A DNA stretch of 38,828 nt from JAENVT01 sp031430695 (GTDB lineage: Bacteria > Actinomycetota > Acidimicrobiia > Acidimicrobiales > Ilumatobacteraceae). Location of the stretch: the NCBI GenBank assembly GCA_031430695.1, contig JANPBZ010000263.1, forward strand, positions 1 through 38,828. Direction: 5' to 3'. How positions within the stretch are numbered: position 1 is the stretch's first letter; the number at the start of each line of letters is the position of its first letter. The notes beneath the pieces are model-generated. The model did not search any database. It was not told the origin of the DNA and saw only the letters and a list, made by a program, of their open reading frames with translations. The position numbers and the translations under genes were made by a program. Of this stretch, positions 23,347-31,864 are shown in pieces.

Positions 23347-24223
23347 TGTCCCGCTCTCGGAAGTCACGCCCACCGGAGACACGCCGGCCACCGGAATCAC
23401 CCAGTCCGGCGTCACCCAGTACGTCTCGACCGGGCCGAGCGCAGCCTTTTTCGATCTCGACCGCACCCTCATCAGCGGTTCGAGCGCGTTCGTCCTGGGC
23501 GTCGCTGCGTGGCGCGCCGGACTGGTGCCACCTGGCCAGTTCGGCAAGGACGCCATGGGCGCTGTCGCATTCCGATTCACCGGCGCCAGCGACGACACAT
23601 CCACCGGCGTTCGCGATCGCATTCTCGGCGCGGTCAAGGGCATTCGCGTCGATGACCTCGTCGCACTCAATGCCGAGATCGTCCCCAAACTGCTCGCCAA
23701 GGTGCGGCCCGAGGCCCAGGCGCTCGTCGATCGACACCGCCACGCCGGTCGAGCGACGTACATCGTCTCGGCGTCGCCTGTCGAGCTCGTCGAACCACTG
23801 GCCAAGGCACTGGGCATGACCGCAGGAATCGGCACGGTCAGCCAGATCGCCGACGGCGTGTACACCGGCGAGCTGGCAGGGCCGTTCTGCTACGGACCCG
23901 GCAAGGTCGAGGCGATCACCGATCTGGCCAGGTGGGAGAACCTCGATCTCGGCCAGTGCTACGCCTACAGCGATTCGGCCAGCGATCTGCCGATGCTCGA
24001 GGCCGTCGGCCACCCCGTCGCCGTCAACCCCGACGCCAAGCTCGATCGCATAGCCCGTCACAACGGCTGGCCCATCGTCGTGTTCAGCAAGCGCACGAAA
24101 GCCGTCGTTCGTCGTACAACACAGGCCCTCGGCACTGTCGGGGTTGCGGCAGCGGGATTCGCAGCCGGTACCCGCTATGCCAGCCGATATGCGCGCGGCC
24201 GGGTCTTCGGCCTCCGGCGCTGA
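23339..24223 (+). CDS. HAD-IB family phosphatase (SerB-like)
   Basis: 294 residues starting at ATG 23339 (MSDVPLSE), inside the end of rsmI. A 35-residue Thr/Ser-rich leader precedes motif I, AAFFDLDRTLISGSSAF (nucleophile in DLDRT). Motif II is IVSASPVELV, and motif IV is YAYSDSASDLPMLEAVG, with PVAVNPDAKL after it. This is the HAD-IB subgroup found in actinobacteria, with a basic C-terminal tail (AGTRYASRYARGRVFGLRR). The substrate may be phosphoserine, a lipid phosphate or a sugar phosphate; the sequence does not decide. It lies in a housekeeping operon between rsmI and metG. Confidence 0.87.
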   Translation: MSDVPLSEVTPTGDTPATGITQSGVTQYVSTGPSAAFFDLDRTLISGSSAFVLGVAAWRAGLVPPGQFGKDAMGAVAFRFTGASDDTSTGVRDRILGAVKGIRVDDLVALNAEIVPKLLAKVRPEAQALVDRHRHAGRATYIVSASPVELVEPLAKALGMTAGIGTVSQIADGVYTGELAGPFCYGPGKVEAITDLARWENLDLGQCYAYSDSASDLPMLEAVGHPVAVNPDAKLDRIARHNGWPIVVFSKRTKAVVRRTTQALGTVGVAAAGFAAGTRYASRYARGRVFGLRR

Positions 24224-24242
24224 CGCGCGGAAGTCGCTTGCC

Positions 24243-24260
24243 CCGACTGCCGCCAGTCGG
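24243..24260 (+). terminator. Short hairpin after the HAD phosphatase
   Basis: CCGACTG-CCGC-CAGTCGG forms a perfect 7-bp stem with a 4-base loop, 20 bases after the stop. No T-run follows, so termination would be weak or of the T-less type common in actinobacteria. It separates the rsmI operon from metG. Confidence 0.4.
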
Positions 24261-24358
24261 CGTATCCTTGGCGACGTGAGAACACCGACTCGAACCCGAC
24301 GAATGCGCACCGGCTTCTAACCCAGCCGCTGTTCGCCATTCTTCGAAAGGATCCAGTC

Positions 24359-25864
24359 GTGAGCAACTACTTCCTCACCACCCCTATCTACTACGTCACC
24401 GCCAAGCCGCACCTCGGCCACGCGTACACCACCATCGTCGGCGACGCCATTGCCCGTTGGCACCGGCTGCTCGGCGACAACGTCCACTTCCTGACCGGCA
24501 CCGACGAGCACGGCCAGAAAGTGCAACAGGCGGCCGAGGCCGCCGGCTTGTCACCGCAGGAGTTCACGGACTCGATCGCCCCGCTGTATCAGCAGGCGTG
24601 GCAGCAATTGAACATCTCCAACGACGACTTCATCCGCACCACCGAGCAGCGCCACAAGATCGGCGTCGCCGAGCTGTTGCAGCGTTGTTACGACGCCGGC
24701 GACATCGAGCTCGACCTCTACAAGGGCAAGTACTGCATCGCCTGCGAGGAGTACTACACCGACGACGAGCTCGATCCCGGCGACCTGTGCCGCATCCACA
24801 AGCGACCGGTCGAGAACGTCGAGGAGGAGAACTACTTCTTCCGGTTGAGTCGGTTTCAGGACAGGCTTCTCGACTGGTACGCGGCGCATCCCGGGGCGAT
24901 CGTGCCCGAGTTCCGCGGTAACGAGGCACTCGGTCTCATCCGTGGTGGCCTACGTGACTTCTCGGTCAGTCGCACCAGCCTCAAGTGGGGCATCCCGCTG
25001 CCATGGGACGACAAGCACGTCGCCTACGTGTGGTTCGACGCTCTGGCCAACTACCTCACGGCGGTCGGCTATGGAACCGACGCCGAACGGTTCGACGAGT
25101 GGTGGCCGGCGCACCATCTGATCGGCAAGGACATCATCCGCCATCACTGCGTGTACTGGCCGGCAATGCTGATCAGTGCCGGCATCGAACCACCGGCAGG
25201 GTGGGCGGTCGGCGGTTGGCTGCTGGCCGGTGGCGAGAAGATGAGCAAGACCACCGGCAATGTGGTCAACCCGCTCGACCTCGTCGCCGACGTCGGTCTC
25301 GACGGTTTCCGCTACTACATCCTCGCCGAGACCGCATACGGAAACGATGGTGACTTCACTTACGAGGGTTTGATCGCTCGGTACAACTCCGATCTGGCCA
25401 ACAACCTTGGCAACCTGCTCGCCCGCGTCGCGACCGTCGTCGGCAAGAAGTGCGCTGGGATCGGCCCGGCGCCGCGAACCGACTCGCCACTTGCCGCTGC
25501 AGCAGCGACTGCGTATGCGGGGACTGCCGCGGCATGGGCGGAGTCTGCACCCAGCCGAGCGCTCGACGCGACGTGGAGCCTGATTCGCGCCACAAACTCA
25601 CATCTCGAGGCCAACGAGCCGTGGAAGGCCGAGCCCGGTCCGGAGGTCGACGCCGTGATGGGTGACGCCCTCGAGGCGTTGCGCATCGTCGCCGTGCTCG
25701 CTTCGCCCGCAGTGCCCGAAACGTGCCAGTCGGTTTGGGAGCGGCTCGGCCTCAGCGGTCGGGTAGACGACCAGCGCCTACCTGCCGCGGCCGAATGGGG
25801 CGGGTACCCTGGTGGTCTCACCGTGACCAAAGGTGAGTCGCTGTTCCCGCGCCGGGCGGTGTAG
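24359..25864 (+). CDS. metG: Methionyl-tRNA synthetase
   Basis: 501 residues. The HIGH motif is PHLGH (17-21) in TTPIYYVTAKPHLGHAYTT, and the KMSKS motif is EKMSKTTG (about residue 294). A Cys-rich insertion (YCIACEEYYTDDEL, LCRIHKRP) could form a zinc knuckle of CxxC...CxxH type. The enzyme charges tRNA-Met with methionine. The length fits the form that lacks the C-terminal dimerisation domain. The GTG start at 24359 follows GAAAGGA. tatD follows after seven bases, in the usual actinobacterial order. Confidence 0.97.
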   Translation: MSNYFLTTPIYYVTAKPHLGHAYTTIVGDAIARWHRLLGDNVHFLTGTDEHGQKVQQAAEAAGLSPQEFTDSIAPLYQQAWQQLNISNDDFIRTTEQRHKIGVAELLQRCYDAGDIELDLYKGKYCIACEEYYTDDELDPGDLCRIHKRPVENVEEENYFFRLSRFQDRLLDWYAAHPGAIVPEFRGNEALGLIRGGLRDFSVSRTSLKWGIPLPWDDKHVAYVWFDALANYLTAVGYGTDAERFDEWWPAHHLIGKDIIRHHCVYWPAMLISAGIEPPAGWAVGGWLLAGGEKMSKTTGNVVNPLDLVADVGLDGFRYYILAETAYGNDGDFTYEGLIARYNSDLANNLGNLLARVATVVGKKCAGIGPAPRTDSPLAAAAATAYAGTAAAWAESAPSRALDATWSLIRATNSHLEANEPWKAEPGPEVDAVMGDALEALRIVAVLASPAVPETCQSVWERLGLSGRVDDQRLPAAAEWGGYPGGLTVTKGESLFPRRAV

Positions 25865-25871
25865 CACTCTC

Positions 25872-26630
25872 GTGACGTACACCGACAGCCACTGCCATCT
25901 CTACGACACGCGTGGTGTGCCCATCGACGACGTGATCGCGGCGGCGCGCGCTGCCGGAGTGACCACGATGATCAATGTGGGCTGCGATGCCGCGACGACG
26001 CAGCAGGCGATCGCAGTGGCGGCCACGCACACCGACATCTACGCGACGGCCGGGCTGCATCCACACGAGGCCAAGCATGGTGTCGACACGATCCTGCCCT
26101 ACGTCGACGATCCCGGGATCGTTGCCATCGGCGAATGCGGGCTCGACTTCTATTACGACCATTCGCCACGACCCGAACAACGCGTGGCGTTCGCCGCGCA
26201 GATCCAGCTGGCCCACGAACGATCGTTGCCACTCGTCATCCACACCCGCGATGCGTGGGACGAGACGTTCGACATACTCGACGCCGAAGGGACGCCGGCG
26301 CGGACCGTCTTCCACTGCTTCACTGGCGGGCCGGGCGAGGCCCGGCGGTGCCTCGACCGAGGTGCCTACCTGTCGTTCAGCGGGATCGTCACCTTCAAGA
26401 CAGCGACCGACCTGCACGACGCGGCCCGATTGTGCCCACTCGAACAGATGCTGGCCGAAACCGATAGTCCGTACCTGGCGCCGGTGCCCCACCGCGGCAA
26501 GCCGAACCAGCCGGCGTTCGTCACGCACGTGGTCCAGGCACTCGCCATGATTCGTGGTGCGCCACTTGACGAGGTTCGCGCCGCTACCGTGGCCAACGCA
26601 TGCCTTGCGTTCCCGGGTATTCGTCCGTAG
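25872..26630 (+). CDS. tatD: TatD-family metal-dependent DNase
   Basis: 252 residues starting at GTG 25872. YTDSHCHLYD carries the HxH metal motif; further ligands lie in IGECGLDFYYDHSPRPEQ, LVIHTRDAW, VFHCFTGG and ETDSPYLAP. This is the full set for a TatD TIM-barrel hydrolase, a metal-dependent 3'-5' exonuclease or DNase. It lies directly after metG and before an RlpA-like gene and rsmA. Confidence 0.95.
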   Translation: MTYTDSHCHLYDTRGVPIDDVIAAARAAGVTTMINVGCDAATTQQAIAVAATHTDIYATAGLHPHEAKHGVDTILPYVDDPGIVAIGECGLDFYYDHSPRPEQRVAFAAQIQLAHERSLPLVIHTRDAWDETFDILDAEGTPARTVFHCFTGGPGEARRCLDRGAYLSFSGIVTFKTATDLHDAARLCPLEQMLAETDSPYLAPVPHRGKPNQPAFVTHVVQALAMIRGAPLDEVRAATVANACLAFPGIRP

Positions 26631-26664
26631 CCTTTTCCCCGTCCCACGTACGGGAAACCCCACA

Positions 26665-27174
26665 ATGAACCCCTTCGACCGCCGTCGCCTCGCACTTGCC
26701 TCCATCTTCACAGTGGCAGCGCTCCCGGCATTGTGGATGATCAACCGAAACGACCCCGATTCAGCTGCGCCTTCGCTGGGCGCTGCCGGGGTACCCCAGG
26801 TGGGCGCCAACGAGGCGCCGACAACGTCCGCGTACACGCCGAACCCGCCGATCTTTCTCAACGGACCGGCATCGGGCGCCGATCCCGCCGTCGTCGACAT
26901 CATCATTCCACCTGGGCCGACCGCCACCGAGGCCAAAGGTAAAGCCAGCTTCCGCCGGTATGCCGACGCCACGAGGCGGCCGTGTTCGACCGCGTTGGCG
27001 CCATGGGGGGTGACGCTGACGGTGACCAATACCGACAACGGCCAAGTCACGACATGCGTCAACAGCATCAGCACCCCGCTACCGGCAGGCGTCGACATCG
27101 TGTTGCACACCGATATGTTCACAATGATCAGCGATCTCGCCGACGCGCCCGTGCCGGTGCGCATCAGCTGGTAG
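26665..27174 (+). CDS. Exported RlpA-like double-psi beta-barrel protein
   Basis: 169 residues starting at ATG 26665. The first 30 residues are a basic start plus membrane anchor (FDRRRLALASIFTVAALPAL). A proline/alanine-rich linker follows, then a C-terminal double-psi beta-barrel like that of RlpA and the C-terminal domain of some Rpf proteins: KASFRRYADATRRPCSTA, then WGVTLTVTNTDNGQVTTCVN and DLADAPVPVRISW. In many actinobacteria the gene between tatD and rsmA is a resuscitation-promoting factor; here the lysozyme-like and G5 domains are absent and only the barrel remains. It probably acts on or near peptidoglycan. The catalytic Asp of RlpA enzymes is not evident in the usual place. Confidence 0.7.
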   Translation: MNPFDRRRLALASIFTVAALPALWMINRNDPDSAAPSLGAAGVPQVGANEAPTTSAYTPNPPIFLNGPASGADPAVVDIIIPPGPTATEAKGKASFRRYADATRRPCSTALAPWGVTLTVTNTDNGQVTTCVNSISTPLPAGVDIVLHTDMFTMISDLADAPVPVRISW

Positions 27175-27176
27175 GC

Positions 27177-27998
27177 GTGCATTCACGCCACGACATCGGG
27201 GCACTGCTCAGCGAACACGGCCTTGCGCCACGTCGCGACCTCGGACAGAACTTCGTCGTCGACGCAAACACCGTTCGCAAGATCGCTCGTCTGGCTGAGA
27301 TCGGACCCGACGATCATGTCGTCGAGATCGGGGCTGGGCTCGGCTCGCTGACCATGGCACTGGCCGAAACCGGAGCATCCATCACCGCAATCGAGGTCGA
27401 CCATGGAGTGACAGGCGTGCTGCGCAGTGTCGTCGCCGACCTTCCCAACGTCACGGTCGTCGAGGCTGACGCGTTGCGACTGGATTGGGAGTCGACGTTG
27501 GCCGCTGCACCCCGATGGGTACTGGTTGCCAATCTTCCCTACAACCTGGCGACGCCGCTGGTGTGCGACCTGCTCGATTTCGTGCCGGCGGTCGAGCGAA
27601 TGCTGGTGATGGTGCAACGCGAGGTCGCCGAACGGCTGTGCGCGTCGGCTGGCACGGAGGCCTACGGCGCAGTCAGCGTCAAGGTGGCGTACTGGGCGAC
27701 GGCGCGTATCGCCGGCACCGTGCCGGCCAGCGTGTTCCTGCCTCGGCCGAAGGTTGAATCAGCACTTGCCGACATCCGTCGCAGTGCGGCTCCCGCCGTC
27801 GACGTCACTCCGGAACCGATGTTTCAGTTGGTCCGTACAGCGTTCGGTCAACGACGCAAGATGTTGCGTCGGTCATTGGCCGCGATCGTCGCGACCGACG
27901 TGTTCGACGCGGCCGGTATCGATGCGCGGCGGCGACCAGAAGAGCTCGACGTCACCGAGTGGGGCGCGTTGACCAGCGCATGGCTGGCGGCTACATGA
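27177..27998 (+). CDS. rsmA: 16S rRNA dimethyladenosine transferase
   Basis: 273 residues starting at GTG 27177. RRDLGQNFVVDANTVRKIA is the KsgA N-terminal signature. The SAM motif is VVEIGAGLGSLTMAL, the catalytic motif is NLPYNLATP, and FLPRPKVESALADI and RTAFGQRRKMLRRSL close it. It dimethylates A1518 and A1519 of 16S rRNA. It overlaps ispE by four bases (ATGA). Confidence 0.96.
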   Translation: MHSRHDIGALLSEHGLAPRRDLGQNFVVDANTVRKIARLAEIGPDDHVVEIGAGLGSLTMALAETGASITAIEVDHGVTGVLRSVVADLPNVTVVEADALRLDWESTLAAAPRWVLVANLPYNLATPLVCDLLDFVPAVERMLVMVQREVAERLCASAGTEAYGAVSVKVAYWATARIAGTVPASVFLPRPKVESALADIRRSAAPAVDVTPEPMFQLVRTAFGQRRKMLRRSLAAIVATDVFDAAGIDARRRPEELDVTEWGALTSAWLAAT

Positions 27999-28723
27999 AC
28001 GCGGTGATTTTCAGGGCCCCGGCCAAGCTCACCTTGAGCCTGCGCATCACCGGGGTCCGCGAGGACGGGTATCACCTGATCGACGCAGAGATGGTCACCC
28101 TCGATTGGCACGACACGCTGACGATCGATCCATCGTCGACCGGGCTGACGGCCGATGGGCCATACGCGGTCGGAATGCCGCTCGACGAGTCGAACCTCGT
28201 GTCCAGGGCGCTGCGTCACGCCGGTCGCACGGCAGCGGTCCATATCCACAAGGTGCTTCCCCACGGTGGAGGGCTCGGTGGCGGATCCGCCGATGCAGCG
28301 GCCGTTCTGAGGTGGGCGGGATACCGAGACGTACAGGGCGCCGCCTCGCTCGGCGCCGATGTCGCGTTCTGCCTCGTCGGTGGCCGGGCCCGCGTTCGTG
28401 GCATCGGTGAGTTGGTCGAGCCCTTGCCGTTCGAGTCGATCGACATCACCCTCGTCATTCCTCCGCTTTCGCTGAGTTCACCGTTCGTCTATCGAATGTG
28501 GGACGACCTCGGTGGGCCCCGCAGCGATGGGGCCAACGACCTCGAGCCTGCCGCGGTTTCCGCCTTTACGGCCTTGGCCCGTTGGCGGGATCGAATCCGC
28601 GAAGCTGCCAAGAGCGCCCCGACGTTGGCCGGAAGCGGCGCGACGTGGTTCCTTCGCGGCCATCACGATCTCGACGCGGCACTACCCGATGCCGTCGTGG
28701 TTCGCACGACCACTTGTCCCTAG
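27995..28723 (+). CDS. ispE: 4-diphosphocytidyl-2-C-methyl-D-erythritol kinase
   Basis: 242 residues starting at ATG 27995 (MNAVIFRAPAKLTLSLRITG). It has the GHMP kinase ATP loop LPHGGGLGGGSADAAAVL, the substrate-contact stretch REDGYHLIDAEM, and the C-terminal LAGSGATWFL. It catalyses the ATP-dependent phosphorylation in the MEP route to isoprenoids. It is shorter than the usual 280-310 residues, mostly by a compact centre and C-terminus, but the motifs are intact. It ends the operon just before a strong hairpin. Confidence 0.94.
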   Translation: MNAVIFRAPAKLTLSLRITGVREDGYHLIDAEMVTLDWHDTLTIDPSSTGLTADGPYAVGMPLDESNLVSRALRHAGRTAAVHIHKVLPHGGGLGGGSADAAAVLRWAGYRDVQGAASLGADVAFCLVGGRARVRGIGELVEPLPFESIDITLVIPPLSLSSPFVYRMWDDLGGPRSDGANDLEPAAVSAFTALARWRDRIREAAKSAPTLAGSGATWFLRGHHDLDAALPDAVVVRTTTCP

Positions 28724-28730
28724 ACGCGCG

Positions 28731-28761
28731 AACGGCCGCCGGCGGGCTGCCGGCGGCCGTT
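28731..28761. terminator. Strong hairpin between ispE and bS22
   Basis: AACGGCCGCCGGC (28731-28743) and GCCGGCGGCCGTT (28749-28761) form a perfect 13-bp stem with a 5-base loop. It lies between convergent genes and can serve both strands. A run of eight G follows on the + strand rather than T. Confidence 0.8.
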
Positions 28762-28778
28762 CGACGTGTCGGGGGGGG

Positions 28779-28877
28779 TCACTTACCGGCTTGGCGCTGG
28801 TGACGGGTACGACGAAGCATCTTCTTGTGCTTCTTCTTGCGCATTCTCTTGCGGCGTTTCTTGATCAGCGAACCCAT
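28779..28877 (-). CDS. Ribosomal protein bS22 (AURKAIP1/COX24 domain)
   Basis: A 32-residue, extremely basic protein, reading MGSLIKKRRKRMRKKKHKK and then MLRRTRHQRQAGK. This matches bS22, the small 30S subunit protein of actinobacteria such as Mycobacterium (MGSVIKKRRKRMSKKKHRK type). It binds 16S rRNA near the decoding region of the small subunit. The gene is often overlooked for its size. It is transcribed toward ispE and separated from it by the 13-bp hairpin. Confidence 0.93.
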   Translation of the reverse strand: MGSLIKKRRKRMRKKKHKKMLRRTRHQRQAGK

Positions 28878-29023
28878 AGCTCGTGAGACGCTACCGGCCC
28901 GCGACGTCGGACCCAACGCGTGATTGCCCGAAGAGGCCGCGGCGCCGTCCCGATTGCCCGCCCGCGTCCACTGGCCGAGCGGCGATGAAGTCCGTACCGT
29001 GGCCGGTGAGCCAAGGAGGAACG

Positions 29024-29206
29024 ATGGCTGACGAGATAGAGCTCAATGCGCAGCTCGAAGTCGAGCTGACACCATACGGATCACTGGATCTAGACCAGGA
29101 GTGGGTGGCGTATCTCAGCGAGTCGGCCGAGATCCCCGGCACCGTTGACGGCGTCGACCCGGGCATCACCTACGACGACGACGGCACCGACACGGCGTAC
29201 GCCTGA
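29024..29206 (+). CDS. Small acidic protein upstream of a peptidoglycan-binding gene
   Basis: 60 residues starting at ATG 29024, with AAGGAGG five to six bases upstream, so the start is well supported. It is very acidic (MADEIELNAQLEVELTPYG, then DDDGTDTAYA at the end). No signal peptide or membrane segment is present. It ends 13 bases before the next gene, which has its own good ribosome-binding site; they form a two-gene unit. I do not recognise a family. It may be a partner or chaperone of the peptidoglycan-binding protein. Confidence 0.7.
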   Translation: MADEIELNAQLEVELTPYGSLDLDQEWVAYLSESAEIPGTVDGVDPGITYDDDGTDTAYA

Positions 29207-29219
29207 GGGAGGAGAGACC

Positions 29220-29927
29220 ATGTCCAATCCAGAACTCCGCCGCGACAGCACCGACGACAGTGCTGTTCGCCACCTGCAGGAACTGCTCGAAGTCTCTCTG
29301 CGCGATGCCGGCATTCAACTGAGCCGGGTCGATGGCCTGTTCGGGCCGATCACCGAAGCATCGGTGATCTACCTGCAAGGCCAGAACGGCCTGCCTCAAG
29401 ACGGAATCGTCGGTGACGCCACGTGGGCCGTCCTCGAGGGAGGTTCGGCGCCGTCCTCGTCGAGCACTCCGGGCGTTCCGACGACGTTGCGAATGAGACC
29501 GCTCGACCTCACCGTGCCATGGTCGCTACGGATCGACTGGCAGGAAACCACGTTGCAGCAACTTAGTCTTGACCTCAGCAAGTTCTCGGTTCACTCGACA
29601 CCAAACACGCAGTTCAGGTTCCTCAACCCGGTTGGGAAGCTGTTCGGGACGGGCGGCATCGAAGTACTGCATCGCGAGGTGCAGTCCTGGCCGAACTGGT
29701 TCGTCGACTGGAGCACGAAGGCGACCATCGATTGGTCGAAGACCGCCGGTCTGCAGATCGGCGACGAGAACCACGTCACGTTCGGGCTTCGACCGCTGCG
29801 CGGCGTCAGCGTGACAGCGGAGGGCAACCTCAACCTCAAGTGGGAACCGATGCAGGGCACCGGGAGCATCACGCCATCGGGCGGCGTGTACTTGAAGCTC
29901 GACATCTTGCAGTTGCTGCCCAACTAG
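29220..29927 (+). CDS. Peptidoglycan-binding-like protein with beta-rich C-terminal domain
   Basis: 235 residues starting at ATG 29220 (GGAGGAGA upstream). Residues 12-80 are a PG_binding_1-type domain: VRHLQELLEVSLRDAG, VDGLFGPITEASVIYLQGQN, GIVGDATWAVLEGG. After a Ser-rich linker comes a beta-rich domain of about 140 residues (RMRPLDLTVPWSLRIDW, KATIDWSKTAGLQIGDEN, VSVTAEGNLNLKWEP, SGGVYLKLDILQLLPN) that looks like long amphipathic strands. There is no signal peptide. The PG-binding domain resembles that of the gene at 8718-9275 but the C-terminal parts differ. The role is unknown; an envelope-associated or phage-tail-like particle component are both conceivable. Confidence 0.75.
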   Translation: MSNPELRRDSTDDSAVRHLQELLEVSLRDAGIQLSRVDGLFGPITEASVIYLQGQNGLPQDGIVGDATWAVLEGGSAPSSSSTPGVPTTLRMRPLDLTVPWSLRIDWQETTLQQLSLDLSKFSVHSTPNTQFRFLNPVGKLFGTGGIEVLHREVQSWPNWFVDWSTKATIDWSKTAGLQIGDENHVTFGLRPLRGVSVTAEGNLNLKWEPMQGTGSITPSGGVYLKLDILQLLPN

Positions 29928-29929
29928 AA

Positions 29930-30478
29930 CTAGACGAGCGACGGCCTCGCAAGCCAGTCCTGCCGCTCGATCATCCACGCGCAGTCGATTCCGACCTCCC
30001 CCGGTGATGTCACCGCGTCGGGCGTCTCGCCGACGAGCGCGAAACCCAAGCTGCGCGGCACGCCGCCGCTGGCAACGTTGGCCTTGTCGTGATGGATCTC
30101 GACACGATCGATCCCCGCCACAGTGAATGCTGCGGTAGTCAATGTCGACGCGACCTCCGTTGCGTAGCCCTTCCGCACGTGATCGACGTGCACCCAATAG
30201 CCGACCTCCAGAACGCCTGGCCCGCGCCGGCGATGCAGCCCGGACGAACCGATGAGAGTGTTGCCCAGGAAGACACCTACCACCACGTCGCCGCCTCGCT
30301 CCCACTCGGCCTCCGACTGCTCGATCAGCGCGACGCGACCTGAATCGCTGAGGGGCTCAGAGGCGATCCACGGCATCCACGGTCGAAGGTGCTCGATGCT
30401 GGCCGTAACCGCCGCGGCGAGCTGCGGAACATCGGCCACGGTCCAGCGCCGCAGCGTGAGTCGTGGCGAGTGCATCAT
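29930..30478 (-). CDS. GNAT acetyltransferase, RimJ/RimL-like
   Basis: About 182 residues. The N-terminus HSPRLTLRRWTVADVPQLAA is typical of RimJ/RimL-type enzymes. LEVGYWVHVDHVRKGYATEVASTL contains the acetyl-CoA loop (RxGxA variant: R-K-G-Y-A), followed by VEIHHDKANVASGGVPRSLG. It would transfer an acetyl group from acetyl-CoA to an amine, perhaps a protein N-terminus or a small molecule. The start is uncertain: ATG 30478, ATG 30475 or the longer frame to 30535. It converges on the peptidoglycan-binding gene, two bases from it. Confidence 0.85.
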   Translation of the reverse strand: MMHSPRLTLRRWTVADVPQLAAAVTASIEHLRPWMPWIASEPLSDSGRVALIEQSEAEWERGGDVVVGVFLGNTLIGSSGLHRRRGPGVLEVGYWVHVDHVRKGYATEVASTLTTAAFTVAGIDRVEIHHDKANVASGGVPRSLGFALVGETPDAVTSPGEVGIDCAWMIERQDWLARPSLV

Positions 30479-30597
30479 CTCGGGGAGTCGGTCCAAGGTC
30501 CCAGTCTCGCCGGATTCGGTTCGTGGTCGTGTCACCTTTTTCGAGTTGCTCTGCGTCAGTACGAGTCAGAACGATCCGACATGGAACGGAGCAGCCG

Positions 30598-31236
30598 ATG
30601 ACAGACCTGGCCATACCGATGACCACCGCAGCCGAGCGCGTGCGTTGGCGAACGGTACCGATTCTTGCTGCCGGATTGTTCGGCGGATTCGCCCTTGGCG
30701 TCATCGCCCGTGCCTGGATGAGGCTGATCGCCGAGGACCCGGAGTTCACATGGAGCGGCACCATTTTCATCGTGGTCGGCTTCAGCATTTTCGGATTCAC
30801 CCAATCCATCGCTGCCGTTGCGCGTCGGCGAACGAGGCGGCGCTGGACGCTGACGGTCGCTCGGGCGATCGGCGCGATCGGGTTGCTCCCGCTGTTCGTC
30901 GGCGCCGGAGCCATCATGCTGCCGACGGTCGTGGGCGGAGGCCTCGCGCTCACTCGGGTCGAATGGCGACGATTCGTGCGCGTGATCTGCGTGGTCGCCG
31001 CGGCCGGTCCAGTGGTGTTCGTTGCCACAGAACTGGTTGGTTCGTTCGGGTATTCGCTGCGCGCCGCCGCAGGGTTCTTGGCGATGCTCGCCCTCTACGG
31101 CACGATCGTCACCGCAACGCGGTACACGATCGCGGCCCAGACTGACGGTTGGCGACTCGGTCGAAAGGCCCGGACCGCGTTCCTGGTCGTCCTCGGCCTC
31201 GTGGTCGTGTACGCCACAGTCGGCATGATCGGATAG
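30598..31236 (+). CDS. Integral membrane protein of unknown function
   Basis: 212 residues from ATG 30598, with GGAG about seven bases upstream. About six hydrophobic segments are visible (TVPILAAGLFGGFALGVIA, GTIFIVVGFSIFGFTQSIA, AIGAIGLLPLFVGAGAIML, VICVVAAAGPVVFVATEL, AAAGFLAMLALYGTIVTAT, FLVVLGLVVVYATVGMIG). Basic clusters (ARRRTRRR) lie between helices 2 and 3. I recognise no family motif. It stands alone between a divergent GNAT and a convergent membrane protein. Confidence 0.75.
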   Translation: MTDLAIPMTTAAERVRWRTVPILAAGLFGGFALGVIARAWMRLIAEDPEFTWSGTIFIVVGFSIFGFTQSIAAVARRRTRRRWTLTVARAIGAIGLLPLFVGAGAIMLPTVVGGGLALTRVEWRRFVRVICVVAAAGPVVFVATELVGSFGYSLRAAAGFLAMLALYGTIVTATRYTIAAQTDGWRLGRKARTAFLVVLGLVVVYATVGMIG

Positions 31237-31246
31237 TTGTCGGCAC

Positions 31247-31864
31247 TCACGCGGCGGTCGACTCGACGGCCACCTTTGCTCGCCAGCCGAGCACCGTAAT
31301 TGCCACCAGCAGCACCACGTCAATGATGTTGAGAATCATGCCGCGCCGGCTGACACTCTCCACATACGCAAGGGTGCCGGTGTTCGTCGTGGGAATCACG
31401 AGCCGAAGTAGCACTGTGACCGGGAAGTAGACCTGGATCGATTTCTGCCACCAGCCGTACAGCTTCCAGTCGGGTTGGCCCTGCAGCACCTCGCCGTATC
31501 GACGTCGCTGATCCCGGGCGTCGCCACCTTCGATTCCGAGCATTCGCATGGTCCTCTTGCTCGTCATCAACGCTGCCACGATCCACGCCACCGACATCGC
31601 CAGCGTTGCGTAGTAGAGCCACGTGACGTAACGATCGGCATTGCGTATCTGGGACGGTGTTGCCTGCTGATCGGCAATGTCGTGGATCACAGAGATTCGA
31701 GAGGCGTAGGCGAACGCGAGGCCGACCGTCGTTGCGGTCAGGATCAAGCCGACGGCGATGGTGGCGGTCGCGGCGACGGAGAAGGCCCTGAGGCTTGCGG
31801 GCGGACGCACAACCTTGCCGCGCGGGTGTCCTCCTGCGGTGGAGCCGTCTTCCCCCGTTGTCAT
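31247..31864 (-). CDS. Membrane protein, possibly DUF4328-like
   Basis: 205 residues with four hydrophobic segments (VAATATIAVGLILTATTVGL, WLYYATLAMSVAWIVAALM, VYFPVTVLLRLVIP, LNIIDVVLLVAITVLGWRA). The N-terminal 25 residues are polar. A cytosolic loop (RQ-type, GGDARDQRRRYGEVLQGQPD) lies in the middle. The overall arrangement recalls DUF4328 proteins, but the match is weak. No enzymatic motif is visible. It converges on the previous gene, 10 bases away. Confidence 0.6.
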   Translation of the reverse strand: MTTGEDGSTAGGHPRGKVVRPPASLRAFSVAATATIAVGLILTATTVGLAFAYASRISVIHDIADQQATPSQIRNADRYVTWLYYATLAMSVAWIVAALMTSKRTMRMLGIEGGDARDQRRRYGEVLQGQPDWKLYGWWQKSIQVYFPVTVLLRLVIPTTNTGTLAYVESVSRRGMILNIIDVVLLVAITVLGWRAKVAVESTAA

